Assembly (NCBI GenBank): GCA_047971145.1
Contig: JBKDZL010000026.1
Location: 1-6,676 of the forward strand
Length of the DNA: 6,676 nt
Direction of reading: 5' to 3'
DNA from: JBKDZL01 sp047971145
Lineage (GTDB): Bacteria; Bacillota_I; Bacilli_A; Erysipelotrichales; Erysipelotrichaceae
This document shows positions 6,564 to 6,676 of this stretch, piece by piece. Position 1 is the stretch's first letter. Each line of letters begins with the position of its first letter. The notes beneath the pieces were generated by a model. It was not told the origin of the DNA. It did not search any database and saw only the letters and a program-made list of their open reading frames with translations. The position numbers were made by a program, and so were the translations under genes.

Positions 6564-6584
6564 TAAATTAATAATTATATTAGA

Positions 6585-6676
6585 CTAAATAATAAAGTCT
6601 CCATCTATCATAATTTGCTCTGTTGTTCCATTTGATAAATGTGCAATTACACTCATATCATCTGTACCGAACATAA
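6585..6676 (-). CDS. C-terminal end of an unrecognised protein (partial)
   Basis: An open frame enters from the right edge and gives 29 complete codons ending in HLSNGTTEQIMIDGDFII and a TAG stop at 6585-6587. A strong intrinsic terminator follows within about 20 bases, which supports this being the true end of a gene. I do not recognise the family. The visible piece is acidic and has alternating hydrophobic residues, as in a closing beta-strand. The terminator separates it from the rhamnoside operon, so no functional link is implied. Confidence 0.6.
   Translation of the reverse strand, partial: MFGTDDMSVIAHLSNGTTEQIMIDGDFII

Overview
The window is strongly AT-rich. Its genes carry near-perfect Bacillota-type Shine-Dalgarno (SD) sequences, and all are packed on the minus strand. 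This suggests a low-GC Bacillota, probably a plant-glycan-using Clostridia/Lachnospirales-type bacterium; that placement is inference from composition, ribosome binding sites and gene content. No species-specific marker is present.

Layout in the direction of transcription (right to left): (1) the last 29 codons of an unrecognised gene (6585-6676), closed by a clean intrinsic terminator (6540-6563); (2) a non-coding stretch of about 520 bases holding a relic of the 3' end of a group II intron (domains V and VI, 6358-6431) and a candidate promoter with two imperfect inverted repeats, one over the -35 and one at the predicted +1; (3) a three-gene operon: a GPH-family sugar:cation symporter (4672-6066), a full-length GH78 alpha-L-rhamnosidase (1795-4536) and a shorter GH78-like glycosidase (233-1792); (4) a tail of about 230 bases with a nested stem-loop and an outward-facing promoter for whatever lies beyond the left edge.

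The operon reads as a rhamnoside-utilisation cassette. The symporter would import a rhamnose-containing glycoside or oligosaccharide. Two cytoplasmic enzymes without signal peptides, and with different active-site variants, would remove terminal L-rhamnose. The rhamnose catabolic genes and a dedicated regulator are not in the window.

The most unusual signal is in translation initiation. The symporter and the GH78 enzyme both lack an SD next to their only plausible start codon. Each instead has a strong GAGAGGAG-type SD further upstream (33 and about 127 bases away), and in both cases the intervening RNA can fold so that the SD lands 6-9 bases from the AUG. The third gene has an ordinary SD. 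The structured linker between the symporter and the rhamnosidase (4537-4676) is predicted by eye to form a three-way junction with stems of 11 perfect and 10/11 pairs. It may be a cis-regulatory RNA or a small inserted element.
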